Assembly: GCA_017626275.1 (NCBI GenBank)
Contig: JAGAJD010000083.1
Span: 1 to 23,695, forward strand
Direction of reading: 5' to 3'
DNA from: Lachnospira sp.
GTDB lineage: Bacteria; Bacillota; Clostridia; Lachnospirales; Lachnospiraceae
DNA: 23,695 bases
Positions 16,306 to 23,695 of the stretch are shown here, piece after piece. The position numbers were made by a program, and so were the translations under genes. Position 1 is the first letter of the stretch. Each line of letters starts with the position of its first letter. The notes under the pieces were generated by a model. That model searched no databases. It saw nothing but the letters and a program-made list of their open reading frames with translations, and was not told the origin of the DNA.

Positions 16306-17919
16306 ATGCCCGTAAAATACGTGTTCGTAACAGGTGGTGTAGTTTCAGGACTTGGTAAAGGAATTACTGCTGCATCTTTAGGACGTTTGTTAAAAGCCCG
16401 TGGTTTTTCAGTAACCATGCAGAAATTTGATCCATATATTAATATTGATCCGGGAACAATGAATCCGATTCAGCACGGAGAGGTTTTTGTAACAGATGAC
16501 GGAGCTGAGACAGACCTTGATTTGGGACACTATGAAAGATTTATTGATGAAAGTCTCAATAAGAATTCTAACGTGACTACAGGTAAGGTTTACTGGACTG
16601 TTCTTCAGAAAGAAAGACGCGGAGATTTTGGTGGAGGAACCGTTCAGGTAATTCCGCATATCACTAATGAAATTAAGAGCAGATTTTTCAGGGATTTTAC
16701 GACAAAGGATACAAAGATTGCGATTATCGAGGTCGGCGGTACTGTGGGAGATATCGAGAGCCAGCCGTTCCTTGAAGCAATCAGACAGTTCCAGCATGAG
16801 GTTGGAAGAGAAAATGCGATTTTAATTCATGTTACGCTTATTCCGTATCTTAAGGCTTCAGGTGAGATGAAGACAAAGCCTACACAGGCAAGTGTTAAGG
16901 AATTGCAGGGAATGGGTATCCAGCCGGATATTTTAGTGTGCCGTACAGAACTTCCGTTAGAGCCGGGAATTAAGGACAAGATTGCATTGTTCTGTAATGT
17001 GCCTAAGTCACATGTGCTGCAGAATCTTGATGTTGAGATTCTTTATGATGCACCGCTTGCAATGGAAGAGGAGCATTTGGCACAGGTAGCATGCGAGTGT
17101 TTACAGCTTGACTGCCCTGAACCTGATTTAGATGAGTGGAGGGCAATGTGTAAAGCATGGAAGAATCCTACGAAGAAGGTAACAGTTGCTCTTGTTGGTA
17201 AATATATTCAGCTTCATGATGCTTATATAAGTGTTGTAGAAGCATTAAAGCATGGCGGAGTTTACAATTCTGCAGATGTCACTATCAAATGGGTTGATTC
17301 TGAGAATGTAACTGAAGAAAATGTAGCAGAGCAGCTTTCGGACGTATCAGGAATCCTTGTTCCTGGTGGTTTCGGTGATAGAGGAATTGAAGGAAAGATT
17401 CAGGCAATCCGCTACGCACGTGAGAATAAGATACCGTTTTTGGGACTTTGCCTTGGTATGCAGCTTTCTATTGTGGAATTTGCAAGAGATGTTATCGGAT
17501 ATTCCGATGCACACAGCGTAGAGTTAAAGCCTGACACTACACATCCTGTAATTCATCTTATGCCTGATCAGGAGGGCGTTGATGATATCGGCGGTACATT
17601 AAGACTTGGTTCTTATCCTTGTGTACTTGATAAAACAAGTAAGGCATACGGGGTTTATGGTGAGGAGACTATCCATGAGAGACACCGTCACCGTTATGAG
17701 GTAAATAACGATTACAGGAATGTGCTTGTCGAGAACGGCATGAAGCTTTCCGGCATTTCGCCTGACGGAAGAATTGTTGAGATGGTGGAAGTTGTAGATC
17801 ATCCATGGTTTTTGGCAACACAGGCACATCCTGAATTAAAGTCAAGACCTAACAGACCACACCCGTTATTCAGAGGATTTATCGGTGCGGCACTTGAGTA
17901 TCAGGAAGAGCATAAATAA
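16306..17919 (+). CDS. pyrG: CTP synthase
   Basis: The protein has 537 residues, the normal length for the family. It makes CTP from UTP, ATP and glutamine as the last step of pyrimidine nucleotide synthesis. The N-terminal synthetase part starts [20 protein letters not shown] (P-loop-like) and contains GGTVGDIES. The C-terminal class I glutamine amidotransferase has Cys382 in GLCLGMQ and the His508/Glu510 pair in ATQAHPE. The start is ATG 16306 with GGAGG 5 nt before it; an upstream in-frame extension to 16234 lacks conservation and crosses the leader. The leader holds a terminator-like hairpin. The gene ends at a strong bidirectional terminator. The identification is secure. Confidence 0.98.
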   Translation: MPVKYVFVTGGVVSGLGKGITAASLGRLLKARGFSVTMQKFDPYINIDPGTMNPIQHGEVFVTDDGAETDLDLGHYERFIDESLNKNSNVTTGKVYWTVLQKERRGDFGGGTVQVIPHITNEIKSRFFRDFTTKDTKIAIIEVGGTVGDIESQPFLEAIRQFQHEVGRENAILIHVTLIPYLKASGEMKTKPTQASVKELQGMGIQPDILVCRTELPLEPGIKDKIALFCNVPKSHVLQNLDVEILYDAPLAMEEEHLAQVACECLQLDCPEPDLDEWRAMCKAWKNPTKKVTVALVGKYIQLHDAYISVVEALKHGGVYNSADVTIKWVDSENVTEENVAEQLSDVSGILVPGGFGDRGIEGKIQAIRYARENKIPFLGLCLGMQLSIVEFARDVIGYSDAHSVELKPDTTHPVIHLMPDQEGVDDIGGTLRLGSYPCVLDKTSKAYGVYGEETIHERHRHRYEVNNDYRNVLVENGMKLSGISPDGRIVEMVEVVDHPWFLATQAHPELKSRPNRPHPLFRGFIGAALEYQEEHK

Positions 17920-17925
17920 ATTTAT

Positions 17926-17970
17926 AAAACCCGGCGGATTTCAGATTGATGTGAAATCCGCCGGGTTTTG
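17926..17970. terminator. Bidirectional terminator between pyrG and the phosphopantetheinyl transferase gene
   Basis: A perfect 18-bp stem (17926-17943 with 17952-17969; core CCCGGCGGATTTCA) encloses an 8-nt loop and is flanked by AAAA/TTTT ends. It starts 6 nt after the pyrG stop and lies between convergent genes. Confidence 0.9.
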
Positions 17971-17990
17971 TTTGTTATGTAAAGAGGGTT

Positions 17991-18698
17991 TTAAATCCTG
18001 AGAATAGCAGAAATATTAAAATTATCGTATAAATATTCAATGATGCTATATTCTTCTTTAAGGTGTAAATCAGCGAAGTCAAGTCTGCCGCATGTGCTGT
18101 CTGCAATATATTCCACTTTGGAAATTTCTTCTGCAATACCCATGCCTGTAAGCTTTGCGTAAGCTTCTTTCAGAGTCCATATGCGGAAAAAGCGTTCCTT
18201 CTGTTCTGAAATATCCGCTGTCTCTGTAATCCATGAATATTCACGCTCGGAAAAGAAGCGTTTGGCAACATTAAGTTTAACATTTCTTCCGCCTTCAATA
18301 TCAATGCCACAGTCTTTATCGGAAATAATACATACTGCATAATTTCCCGAGTGCGACAGATTGAAAAAAAGTTCAGGATGATTGGTAAAATAAGGCTTGC
18401 CATGTTGACCGATTGTGACATTAAAATTAAATTCCGGGTTATAATAATTTATGGCAGTCTGCAGTGGAATAATTTGCAGCGGAGGGGCTTCAATTCTGCA
18501 GGAAAAAAAGCGTCCGATTGAATAGTTAAGAAGCAGTCCGGCAGCAAGAGAACGGCATTTATCATTTGCCGCACGTACTCTTTCTATCTTTTCACGGCGG
18601 TAATCGGGAACGAGTGAGAGTGCTTCTTGATAAAAAATTCCATTCGATTGGTAAGAGTCAATCAGAGGATTAATGTCAGTGAGCGTTATAATAAACAT
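17991..18698 (-). CDS. 4'-phosphopantetheinyl transferase, Sfp/Gsp family
   Basis: The protein has 235 residues, the usual Sfp length. It transfers phosphopantetheine from CoA to a Ser of carrier proteins (ACP or PKS/NRPS carriers). Diagnostic motifs are FFNLSHSGNYAVC (113-118), CGIDIEGGR with the Mg ligands D133 and E135, and the second signature FFRIWTLKEAYAKLTG (E178, K181). No carrier protein, PKS or NRPS gene is in the window, so it may serve the fatty-acid ACP, a siderophore-like pathway or another carrier elsewhere. It is a single-gene unit with its own promoter and the bidirectional terminator downstream. The ribosome site is a modest AAAGGA about 10 nt from the ATG. Confidence 0.93.
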   Translation of the reverse strand: MFIITLTDINPLIDSYQSNGIFYQEALSLVPDYRREKIERVRAANDKCRSLAAGLLLNYSIGRFFSCRIEAPPLQIIPLQTAINYYNPEFNFNVTIGQHGKPYFTNHPELFFNLSHSGNYAVCIISDKDCGIDIEGGRNVKLNVAKRFFSEREYSWITETADISEQKERFFRIWTLKEAYAKLTGMGIAEEISKVEYIADSTCGRLDFADLHLKEEYSIIEYLYDNFNISAILRI

Positions 18699-18738
18699 AT
18701 ATTAAAAATTCCTTTATACATTTTTTAAAATATAAAGT

Positions 18739-18767
18739 ATTATACATTAGTTTTTGGGGAGTGTCAT
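18739..18767 (-). promoter_or_regulatory. Promoter of the phosphopantetheinyl transferase gene
   Basis: On the minus strand there is ATGACA (18762-18767), a 17-bp spacer and a perfect TATAAT (18739-18744). The leader is about 35 nt. Confidence 0.75.
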
Positions 18768-18835
18768 GTGTTTATATAAATTTATATAAATAATGAATAT
18801 ATTATAATGATACAAAGAATTTTAGTGATTTTTTA

Positions 18836-18864
18836 TTGATTTATAGAATATTTGTCTTTATAAT
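18836..18864 (+). promoter_or_regulatory. Promoter of ftsH
   Basis: TTGATT (18836-18841), a 17-bp spacer and a perfect TATAAT (18859-18864) are followed by a leader of about 55 nt to the ftsH start. The rest of the 227-bp divergent gap is plain AT-rich DNA. Confidence 0.8.
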
Positions 18865-18925
18865 GTGAATAGACTGGCACAGGTAAAGGGATTTACTAAA
18901 AGAGAGTGTCGTGACGGAGGAGTTT

Positions 18926-20959
18926 ATGGATAATAATAACAGAAATAATTCCGGCAATAATAATGATAAGAAGCCAAAAAATATGAATACCATTATTGTT
19001 ATATTGATTGCCGGTGTTATAACATTTATAGGAATTACCATGCTGAATGGTATGATAAAAGATGCTACCTATAAAGAAATCAGCTATTCGGAATTTCTTT
19101 CAAAGGTAGATAATAATGAGATATCGGAAGTAAAATTTGATTCTGACAGAATCCTTATTAAGCCGATAGCGGCAGAAAATGCCAACGGTTTTATATATAC
19201 TTATTACACGGGATATGTAAGTGATGATGATATTACTGATAAGCTGGACGCTAAGGGAGTAACATATTCAGGTTATATACCTGACCAGAGTTCATCTATC
19301 ATTGATTTTCTCCTTTTGTATGTGTTGCCGATTCTGTTTATTTACCTGATGTTTACATTTGTGTATAGGAAGCTGTCAAAAGGCGGCGGAATGATGGGCG
19401 GTATGGGAGTAGGAAAGAGTACTGCCAAGGTTTATGTACAGAAAAAGACAGGTGTTACATTTAAAGATGTTGCAGGACAGGACGAAGCGAAGGAATCTCT
19501 GACCGAAATCGTTGATTTCCTTCATAATCCCGATAAATATGCAAGCATAGGTGCAAAGCTTCCGAAGGGTGCGCTTCTTGTAGGCCCTCCGGGAACAGGT
19601 AAGACATTGCTTGCCAAAGCAGTTGCAGGTGAGGCGAATGTGCCGTTTTTCTCACTTGCAGGCTCTGATTTTGTGGAAATGTTTGTCGGTGTCGGTGCTT
19701 CACGAGTGAGAGATTTGTTTAAGGAAGCACAGAAGCAGGCACCATGTATAATTTTTATTGATGAGATTGATGCGATTGGTAAAAGCCGTGATTCGAGATA
19801 TGGCGGCGGTAATGATGAAAGAGAACAGACGCTCAATCAGCTTCTTGCAGAGATGGACGGATTTGATTCTTCTAAGGGTCTGTTCATTCTTGCAGCAACA
19901 AACCGTCCGGAGGTACTTGATAAGGCATTGTTAAGACCGGGACGTTTTGACAGAAGAATTATTGTAGATAAGCCTGATTTAAAGGGAAGAATCGATACAT
20001 TAAAGGTACATTCAAAAGATGTGTTGATGGACGATACTGTTGATTTGGAGGCTATCGGTCTTGCGACGAGCGGTGCGGTAGGTTCAGACCTTGCCAATAT
20101 GATTAATGAGGCTGCGATTGCGGCTGTAAAGGACGGCAGAAAGGTTGTTTCACAGAAGGATTTGTTTGAAGCGGTTGAAGTTGTAATTGCAGGTAAGGAA
20201 AAGAAAGACAGAATTTTAAGTAAGGAAGAGAAGAGAACAGTCGCATATCATGAGGTGGGACACGCTCTTATTACGGCATTGAAAAAAGATTCAGAGCCGG
20301 TTCAGAAGATTACGATTGTGCCTCGTACAATGGGTTCGCTGGGTTACGTTATGCAGGTTCCTGAGGAAGAAAAGTTCCTCATGACAAAGGACGAGCTGAT
20401 GGCAAGGTTGGTGACGTTGCTCGGAGGACGTGCGGCGGAAGAAGTAGTTTTTGATACTGTGACAACAGGTGCGTCTAACGATATTGAGAAAGCCACAAAT
20501 ATTGCCAGAGCGATGATTACACAGTATGGTATGTCAGAGAAGTTCGGACTTATGAGCCTTGAGACAGTAGAAAGCAAGTATCTTGACGGCAGTGCAAGAC
20601 TTAATTGTTCAGATGAGACTGCAGCCATGATTGACGAGGAAGTAAAGGAATTGTTAAAGACCTGCTTTGAAGAGGCAAAACAGCTTTTGTCAGAGAATCG
20701 TGATGTCTTAGATGAGATTGCAAAGTATCTGTATGAGGAAGAGACTATTACAGGTAAGGAATTTATGAAGATTTTCAGAAGAGTTAAGGGTATTCCTGAA
20801 CCTGTAGATACAAGCAATATGACAATTTCAGAAAAAGTAGCGGAGAGTGTTACTTTTAATGAAGACGGAAGTTATTCTTCTACGGTAAGCGGACCGGCAA
20901 CGGAAGCACCGTGGGATTTAAGAATGAAATCCGATGAAAATTCAAGTGAAGAGCAGTAG
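18926..20959 (+). CDS. ftsH: ATP-dependent zinc metalloprotease FtsH
   Basis: The protein has 677 residues. It degrades misfolded and regulatory membrane and cytosolic proteins at the membrane. An Asn-rich N-terminus precedes TM1 (about 22-41), an external FtsH domain (45-122) and TM2 (about 126-146). The AAA module follows: Walker A GPPGTGKT (220-227), Walker [12 protein letters not shown] (275 on), and a second region of homology with RPGRFDR. The M41 peptidase carries zinc ligands in HEVGH (442-446) and D519 in [10 protein letters not shown]. The acidic, low-complexity C-terminal tail (630-677) is variable in the family. The start is ATG 18926, with GGAGG 5 nt upstream; the in-frame GTG at 18911 overlaps the ribosome site and is rejected. 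The gene has its own promoter and terminator. The identification is secure. Confidence 0.98.
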   Translation: MDNNNRNNSGNNNDKKPKNMNTIIVILIAGVITFIGITMLNGMIKDATYKEISYSEFLSKVDNNEISEVKFDSDRILIKPIAAENANGFIYTYYTGYVSDDDITDKLDAKGVTYSGYIPDQSSSIIDFLLLYVLPILFIYLMFTFVYRKLSKGGGMMGGMGVGKSTAKVYVQKKTGVTFKDVAGQDEAKESLTEIVDFLHNPDKYASIGAKLPKGALLVGPPGTGKTLLAKAVAGEANVPFFSLAGSDFVEMFVGVGASRVRDLFKEAQKQAPCIIFIDEIDAIGKSRDSRYGGGNDEREQTLNQLLAEMDGFDSSKGLFILAATNRPEVLDKALLRPGRFDRRIIVDKPDLKGRIDTLKVHSKDVLMDDTVDLEAIGLATSGAVGSDLANMINEAAIAAVKDGRKVVSQKDLFEAVEVVIAGKEKKDRILSKEEKRTVAYHEVGHALITALKKDSEPVQKITIVPRTMGSLGYVMQVPEEEKFLMTKDELMARLVTLLGGRAAEEVVFDTVTTGASNDIEKATNIARAMITQYGMSEKFGLMSLETVESKYLDGSARLNCSDETAAMIDEEVKELLKTCFEEAKQLLSENRDVLDEIAKYLYEEETITGKEFMKIFRRVKGIPEPVDTSNMTISEKVAESVTFNEDGSYSSTVSGPATEAPWDLRMKSDENSSEEQ

Positions 20960-20969
20960 TATGTCACTT

Positions 20970-21010
20970 AATCACCCGAATTGTCGATGACGACAGTTTG
21001 GGTGATTTTT
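20970..21010 (+). terminator. Intrinsic terminator of ftsH
   Basis: A 17-bp stem with two G-T pairs (20970-20986 with 20991-21007; outer AATCACCC/GGGTGATT) has an ATGA loop, followed by T5 (21006-21010). It begins 11 nt past the ftsH stop. Confidence 0.9.
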
Positions 21011-21084
21011 GAAGAATATAAAAAAGCAAAGCATTTTGACGGTAATGATTAAGTTGGATTAATAATAGTAATGGGGGTTATACA

Positions 21085-21714
21085 TTGGAAACGAGAGAAG
21101 AAGCATTAGCTTATGGCTTGTCATTTCCCGATACATACATGGAAGCACCGTTTCATGATTTAAACTGGCAGCTTGTAAGGGTGAAAGGCAGTAAAAAAGC
21201 TTTTCTTTGGGTTTATGAAAGAAACGGTTTTATCAATCTTAATGTAAAGGTGAAGCCGGAATGGCGGGATTTTTGGCGGAGTACATATAAGTCGGTAACT
21301 GCCGGCTATCATCAGAATAAAGAGCATTGGAATACGATTATTTTAGACGGAACGATTCCTGATGCTGATATCAGGCGAATGATAGCGGAAAGCTACGACC
21401 TGATTACAGACAGCCCGTCAAAAAGAATTTATGAGGCGGTTAAGAAGATTCCTAAAGGCAGGGTTGCAACTTACGGACAAATAGCAGAGCTTGCCGGTAA
21501 TAAGAATATGGCAAGGGCAGTTGGAAATGCACTTCATAAGAATCCGAATCCGGAGTTAATTCCGTGTTACAGAGTGGTAAATTCTAAAGGAGAACTGGCA
21601 GGCGAATTTGCCTTTGGAGGAGCAGGAGCACAGGCTGAATTGCTTAAGGCAGATGGAATAGAGGTCATTAATGGCAGAGTGGATTTGAAAAAATATGGAA
21701 TAAGCAGGTTATAG
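21085..21714 (+). CDS. YjbR/MmcQ-like domain fused to MGMT-like (alkyltransferase-like) domain
   Basis: The protein has 209 residues. Residues 1-105 match the MmcQ/YjbR family (FPDTYMEAPFHD, LVRVKGSKKAFLWVYER, then YHQNKEHWNTI). Residues 110-190 match the DNA-binding C-terminal domain of O6-alkylguanine-DNA alkyltransferases: IYEAVKKIPKGRVATYGQIA, the R144 finger in ARAVGNAL, and IPCYRVV with Cys161. The active-site Cys is present, but the usual PCHRV reads PCYRV (His to Tyr), so transferase activity is uncertain and an alkyltransferase-like damage-binding role is possible. The start is a TTG with GGGGG 7 nt upstream; no in-frame ATG fits. A poor promoter candidate is TTGACG (21036-21041) with AATAAT at 19-bp spacing. 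It stands alone after the ftsH terminator. Confidence 0.85.
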   Translation: METREEALAYGLSFPDTYMEAPFHDLNWQLVRVKGSKKAFLWVYERNGFINLNVKVKPEWRDFWRSTYKSVTAGYHQNKEHWNTIILDGTIPDADIRRMIAESYDLITDSPSKRIYEAVKKIPKGRVATYGQIAELAGNKNMARAVGNALHKNPNPELIPCYRVVNSKGELAGEFAFGGAGAQAELLKADGIEVINGRVDLKKYGISRL

Positions 21715-21718
21715 AATT

Positions 21719-21748
21719 AAGTACTTTTATAGTGAAAGTATTTATTCT
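21719..21748 (+). terminator. Weak terminator after the YjbR-MGMT gene
   Basis: AAGTACTTT (21719-21727) pairs with AAAGTATTT (21735-21743) through 9 bp including one G-T, with a 7-nt loop. A short T-rich end follows. The stem is AT-rich and the T tract brief. Confidence 0.45.
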
Positions 21749-21757
21749 GCAACCTGC

Positions 21758-21945
21758 TGTAACAGTTCAGCCATGCAAAATTATATGTGCAATTTGGATG
21801 AGAAAGCTTGCTTACAGAAGGCAAATTGCACATATAATTTTATAGGGCTGACGCCCGACATGAATAATTTGCCAGCCAAAATCAAAATTAATTGGTAATA
21901 ATGTATATTCTGGCAAACTATGAATGGCATGGCTGAACTGTTACA
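21758..21945. repeat. 188-bp palindromic MITE-like element with nested hairpins
   Basis: The outer arms TGTAACAGTTCAGCCATGC (21758-21776) and its exact complement (21927-21945) are 19 bp. Inside, AAAATTATATGTGCAATTTG (21777-21796) pairs perfectly over 20 bp with 21822-21841 around a 25-nt loop. There is a small GGGC-tgac-GCCC hairpin (21845-21856), and TTTGCCAG (21868-21875) pairs with CTGGCAAA (21910-21917). The whole forms a multi-branched fold. There is no open reading frame and no clear target-site duplication. It fits a non-autonomous mobile element or a structured RNA. Confidence 0.75.
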
Positions 21946-21972
21946 ATCTGCTTAATTTATCGAAAAATATTG

Positions 21973-22001
21973 TTGACAAAATTGTACTTTTGTATTATTG
22001 T
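21973..22001 (+). promoter_or_regulatory. Promoter of the GntR-ABC operon
   Basis: A perfect TTGACA (21973-21978), a 17-bp spacer and TATTGT (21996-22001) lie just downstream of the palindromic element. The leader is about 35 nt. Confidence 0.7.
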
Positions 22002-22020
22002 ATTAATTGGATAGTACAAT
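21981..22020 (+). promoter_or_regulatory. Probable GntR (YtrA-type) operator
   Basis: ATTGTACT (21981-21988) and its exact complement AGTACAAT (22013-22020) are separated by 24 bp. They flank the -10 box, one arm inside the spacer and the other just after the predicted start. This placement suits autorepression by the downstream regulator. Confidence 0.55.
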
Positions 22021-22042
22021 AATATAAAAGGAGGTCTGATAC

Positions 22043-22414
22043 ATGGAATGGAAGTTTAACGATGAGACACCAATCTATTTACAGATTATGGAGCATATAA
22101 AGACACAGATTGCTTCAGGTGAGTTAAAGACGAATGATAAGCTTCCATCAGTTCGGGAACTGGCATTAGAGGCGGGAGTTAATCCCAATACAATGCAGAA
22201 AGCTTTATCGGAGCTTGAGCGGGAAGGACTGGTCTATTCCCAGAGGACAGCAGGACGTTTTGTTGCAGATATGAAAAATACTGCTGATGATTTAAAAGAA
22301 TCACTCGCAGTACAGCATATGAAAGAATATCTGGAATCTATGGGAAAAATCGGTTATCCGAAACAGAAGGCTGTGGAGCTTTTGGCAGAATATGCGAATA
22401 AGAACAGTTTCTGA
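22043..22414 (+). CDS. GntR-family transcriptional regulator, YtrA subfamily
   Basis: The protein has 123 residues. The N-terminal winged helix-turn-helix is typical of GntR: TPIYLQIMEHIKTQIASGEL, then DKLPSVRELALEAGVNPNTM, then LEREGLVYSQRTAGRFV. The short C-terminal tail (about 80-123) is two helices with no effector domain, which marks the YtrA subfamily that usually represses linked ABC-2 type transporters. That fits the ATPase and permease genes downstream. The start has AGGAGG 8 nt upstream. An inverted repeat around the -10 box is a likely binding site. The inducing signal is unknown; cell-envelope-active compounds are common inducers for relatives. Confidence 0.93.
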   Translation: MEWKFNDETPIYLQIMEHIKTQIASGELKTNDKLPSVRELALEAGVNPNTMQKALSELEREGLVYSQRTAGRFVADMKNTADDLKESLAVQHMKEYLESMGKIGYPKQKAVELLAEYANKNSF

Positions 22415-22464
22415 TGATAGAAATATAAAAATATAGGGTTGTAAGGGAAAGAAGCAGTTGTGCC

Positions 22465-22509
22465 GAGAACGCCACAAATAGCATGTGATTTTCTTCAAAC
22501 TGCGTTCTC
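22465..22509 (+). other. Intercistronic hairpin between the GntR and ABC genes
   Basis: GAGAACGC (22465-22472) pairs with GCGTTCTC (22502-22509) around a 29-nt loop. An overlapping alternative pairs GCAGTT (22454-22459) with AACTGC (22498-22503). There is no T tract, so it is not an intrinsic terminator. It ends 5 nt before the ribosome site of the ABC gene and could influence translation or mRNA stability. Confidence 0.4.
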
Positions 22510-22524
22510 AGAATGGAGGATAGA

Positions 22525-23223
22525 ATGAGTGTATTAGTTGATTGCAGTGAATTGAATAAAAGCTATGGAAGAAAGCAGGTTCTTACAAAGCTTAACATGA
22601 AGGTGGAAAGTGGAAGAATTATAGGACTTTTAGGACCTAACGGAAGTGGTAAGACTACGCTTATTAAGATTTTAAGCGGGGTGCTTAAGAAAGATTCAGG
22701 TGAAGTGTCAATTATGGGACTTCCGATAGGGATTGAGACTAAGAAAATCGTATCCTACTTACCGGAGCGTACTTATTTTTCACCGTCAATGAAAGTGAAA
22801 GAAACATTAGATTTCTTTGAAGATTTTTATAAGGATTTTAACAGACAGACTGCGGAGGAAATGTTGGGAAGGCTTGAGATATCTACGGAATCCAAGATTA
22901 AAGAGCTTTCAAAGGGAACAAGAGAAAAGGTGCAGCTTGTACTGGTAATGAGCAGGGAGGCAAAGCTTTATCTCCTTGACGAGCCGATGGGAGGAGTTGA
23001 CCCGGCGGCAAGAGATTATATTTTGAGAACGATACTTAGCAATTATAATCCTGAGGCAAGTATTATTATTTCAACACATTTAATCAGTGATGTGGAGAAA
23101 GTGTTAGATGAAGTTGTATTTGTAAAGAACGGACAGATTGTTTTACAGGAGACAGTTGACCAGATCAGGGATAAGCATCAGAAGAGTGTAGACGGATTAT
23201 TCAGGGAGGTATTCGCATGTTAG
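22525..23223 (+). CDS. ABC transporter ATPase (YtrB/BcrA-like)
   Basis: The protein has 232 residues. Motifs are Walker A GPNGSGKT (37-44), a signature reading LSKGTREK (128-135) instead of LSGGQ, Walker B LYLLDEP (148-154), a D-loop in GGVDPAARD, and switch His H185 in ISTHLI. The LSKGTREK-type signature and DEPMGGVDP are typical of ATPases of ABC-2 exporters linked to YtrA regulators. It pairs with the permease whose gene starts inside its last codons (7-nt overlap). The start at 22525 has GGAGG 5 nt before it; the ATG at 22513 overlaps the ribosome site and is rejected. The function is export or membrane-stress response; the substrate is unknown. Confidence 0.92.
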   Translation: MSVLVDCSELNKSYGRKQVLTKLNMKVESGRIIGLLGPNGSGKTTLIKILSGVLKKDSGEVSIMGLPIGIETKKIVSYLPERTYFSPSMKVKETLDFFEDFYKDFNRQTAEEMLGRLEISTESKIKELSKGTREKVQLVLVMSREAKLYLLDEPMGGVDPAARDYILRTILSNYNPEASIIISTHLISDVEKVLDEVVFVKNGQIVLQETVDQIRDKHQKSVDGLFREVFAC

Positions 23224-23695
23224 GAAAGTTGTTAAAATATGATTTTAAAGCACAGTATAAGGTTCACTGCGGAATATATCTCTTAATACTTATATCGGCA
23301 GTTGCCAACTTTGGATTGTTAAAGCTTAAGGATAAATACCCGAAAGCGGAAATATTAAATATTATTATGCCATTTGCAATAGCATTTTTTGTAATTTTGA
23401 TTGTTGCGGTAATATTTGTGACATTTGTTTTAAGCCTTTTAAGGTATCGCAATAACCTGTTAAAGGACGAGGGCTATTTAATGCATACACTGCCTATTCC
23501 ATTTTGGATGCTTTATTTTTCTAAAATGTTTGTATCAGTATGCTGGTATGTGGCAGATGCTGTTGTTGCAGCGGCAGCTATCTCCATTGTGACGGGCGGT
23601 TTTGAATGGTTTAAGGTTATAGAGGTAGCTTCTTTGGCATTCTTTGGAACAATACCTGAGGAGACTTTAATGACAGGAGAGCTGTCAACTGCAGG
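23217..23695 (+). CDS. ABC-2 type permease, N-terminal part (runs off the window)
   Basis: An open frame of 159 codons runs to the right edge without a stop. The ATG overlaps the ATPase stop by 7 nt and has GGGAGG 7 nt upstream. It begins MLGKLLKYDFKAQY and has hydrophobic segments at about 20-36, 48-73, 101-126 and 131-143. The motif LLKDEGYLMHTLPIP between segments 2 and 3 is typical of ABC-2 permeases paired with YtrA-type regulators in Clostridia. It should form the membrane channel for the preceding ATPase. The C-terminal part lies outside the window. Confidence 0.85.
   Translation, partial: MLGKLLKYDFKAQYKVHCGIYLLILISAVANFGLLKLKDKYPKAEILNIIMPFAIAFFVILIVAVIFVTFVLSLLRYRNNLLKDEGYLMHTLPIPFWMLYFSKMFVSVCWYVADAVVAAAAISIVTGGFEWFKVIEVASLAFFGTIPEETLMTGELSTA

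Noticed and set aside
20344..20817. 157-codon minus-strand frame within ftsH
   Set aside because: It is a Ser-rich shadow of the ftsH coding strand, without motif or ribosome support.
21758..21945. Insertion sequence with transposase
   Set aside because: Only 188 bp with no open frame; at most a non-autonomous element.

Overview
The window looks like chromosomal DNA of a low-GC Gram-positive anaerobe, most likely a Lachnospiraceae member (Clostridia). This is inferred from strong GGAGG ribosome sites before nearly every gene, AT-rich consensus sigma-A promoters, a FliB-type cysteine-rich protein, secreted proteins with aromatic wall-binding repeats, a PocR-domain hybrid kinase, and a YtrA-type GntR/ABC-2 operon. 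No rRNA, tRNA, CRISPR array, transposase or phage gene was seen.

Layout. 1-1.8 kb (+): three small membrane or regulatory genes. The second resembles a minimal MotA/TolQ/ExbB-like channel protein. The third joins a similar-looking membrane part to a LuxR-type HTH. 1.8-4.1 kb (-): a polar amino-acid ABC importer made of a GlnQ-type ATPase and a lipoprotein/permease fusion. The two lobes of the fusion's substrate-binding domain appear in swapped (circularly permuted) order, which is the most unusual feature of the window. 4.2-6.3 kb (+): an Asn-rich repeat membrane protein overlapping a FliB-like flagellin lysine-methylase. 6.5-10 kb (+): a heterodimeric ABC exporter with one degenerate ATP site. 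10-16.2 kb: two secreted wall-binding proteins of identical length, one ending in NlpC/P60 and the other in a CAP domain. They flank an inward-facing (-) two-component operon (response regulator, then PocR hybrid kinase) with no visible DNA-binding output. 16.2-21 kb: housekeeping genes pyrG (+), an Sfp-type phosphopantetheinyl transferase (-) and ftsH (+). 21-21.7 kb: a YjbR-MGMT-like fusion. 21.76-21.95 kb: a 188-bp palindromic, MITE-like element. 22-23.7 kb: a YtrA-type GntR regulator, ABC ATPase and truncated permease operon.

How the genes work together. Clear units are the importer pair, the exporter pair (3-nt gap), the response regulator-kinase pair (21-nt gap) and the GntR-ABC operon (the last two genes overlap by 7 nt). 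The P60/CAP paralogs around the two-component system suggest cell-wall remodelling or surface interaction linked to that signalling pair, but this is positional inference only. Strong hairpins separate convergent units at 1.72-1.77 kb and 17.93-17.97 kb. In contrast, the P60 gene and the kinase gene converge and overlap by 6 nt with no terminator between them.
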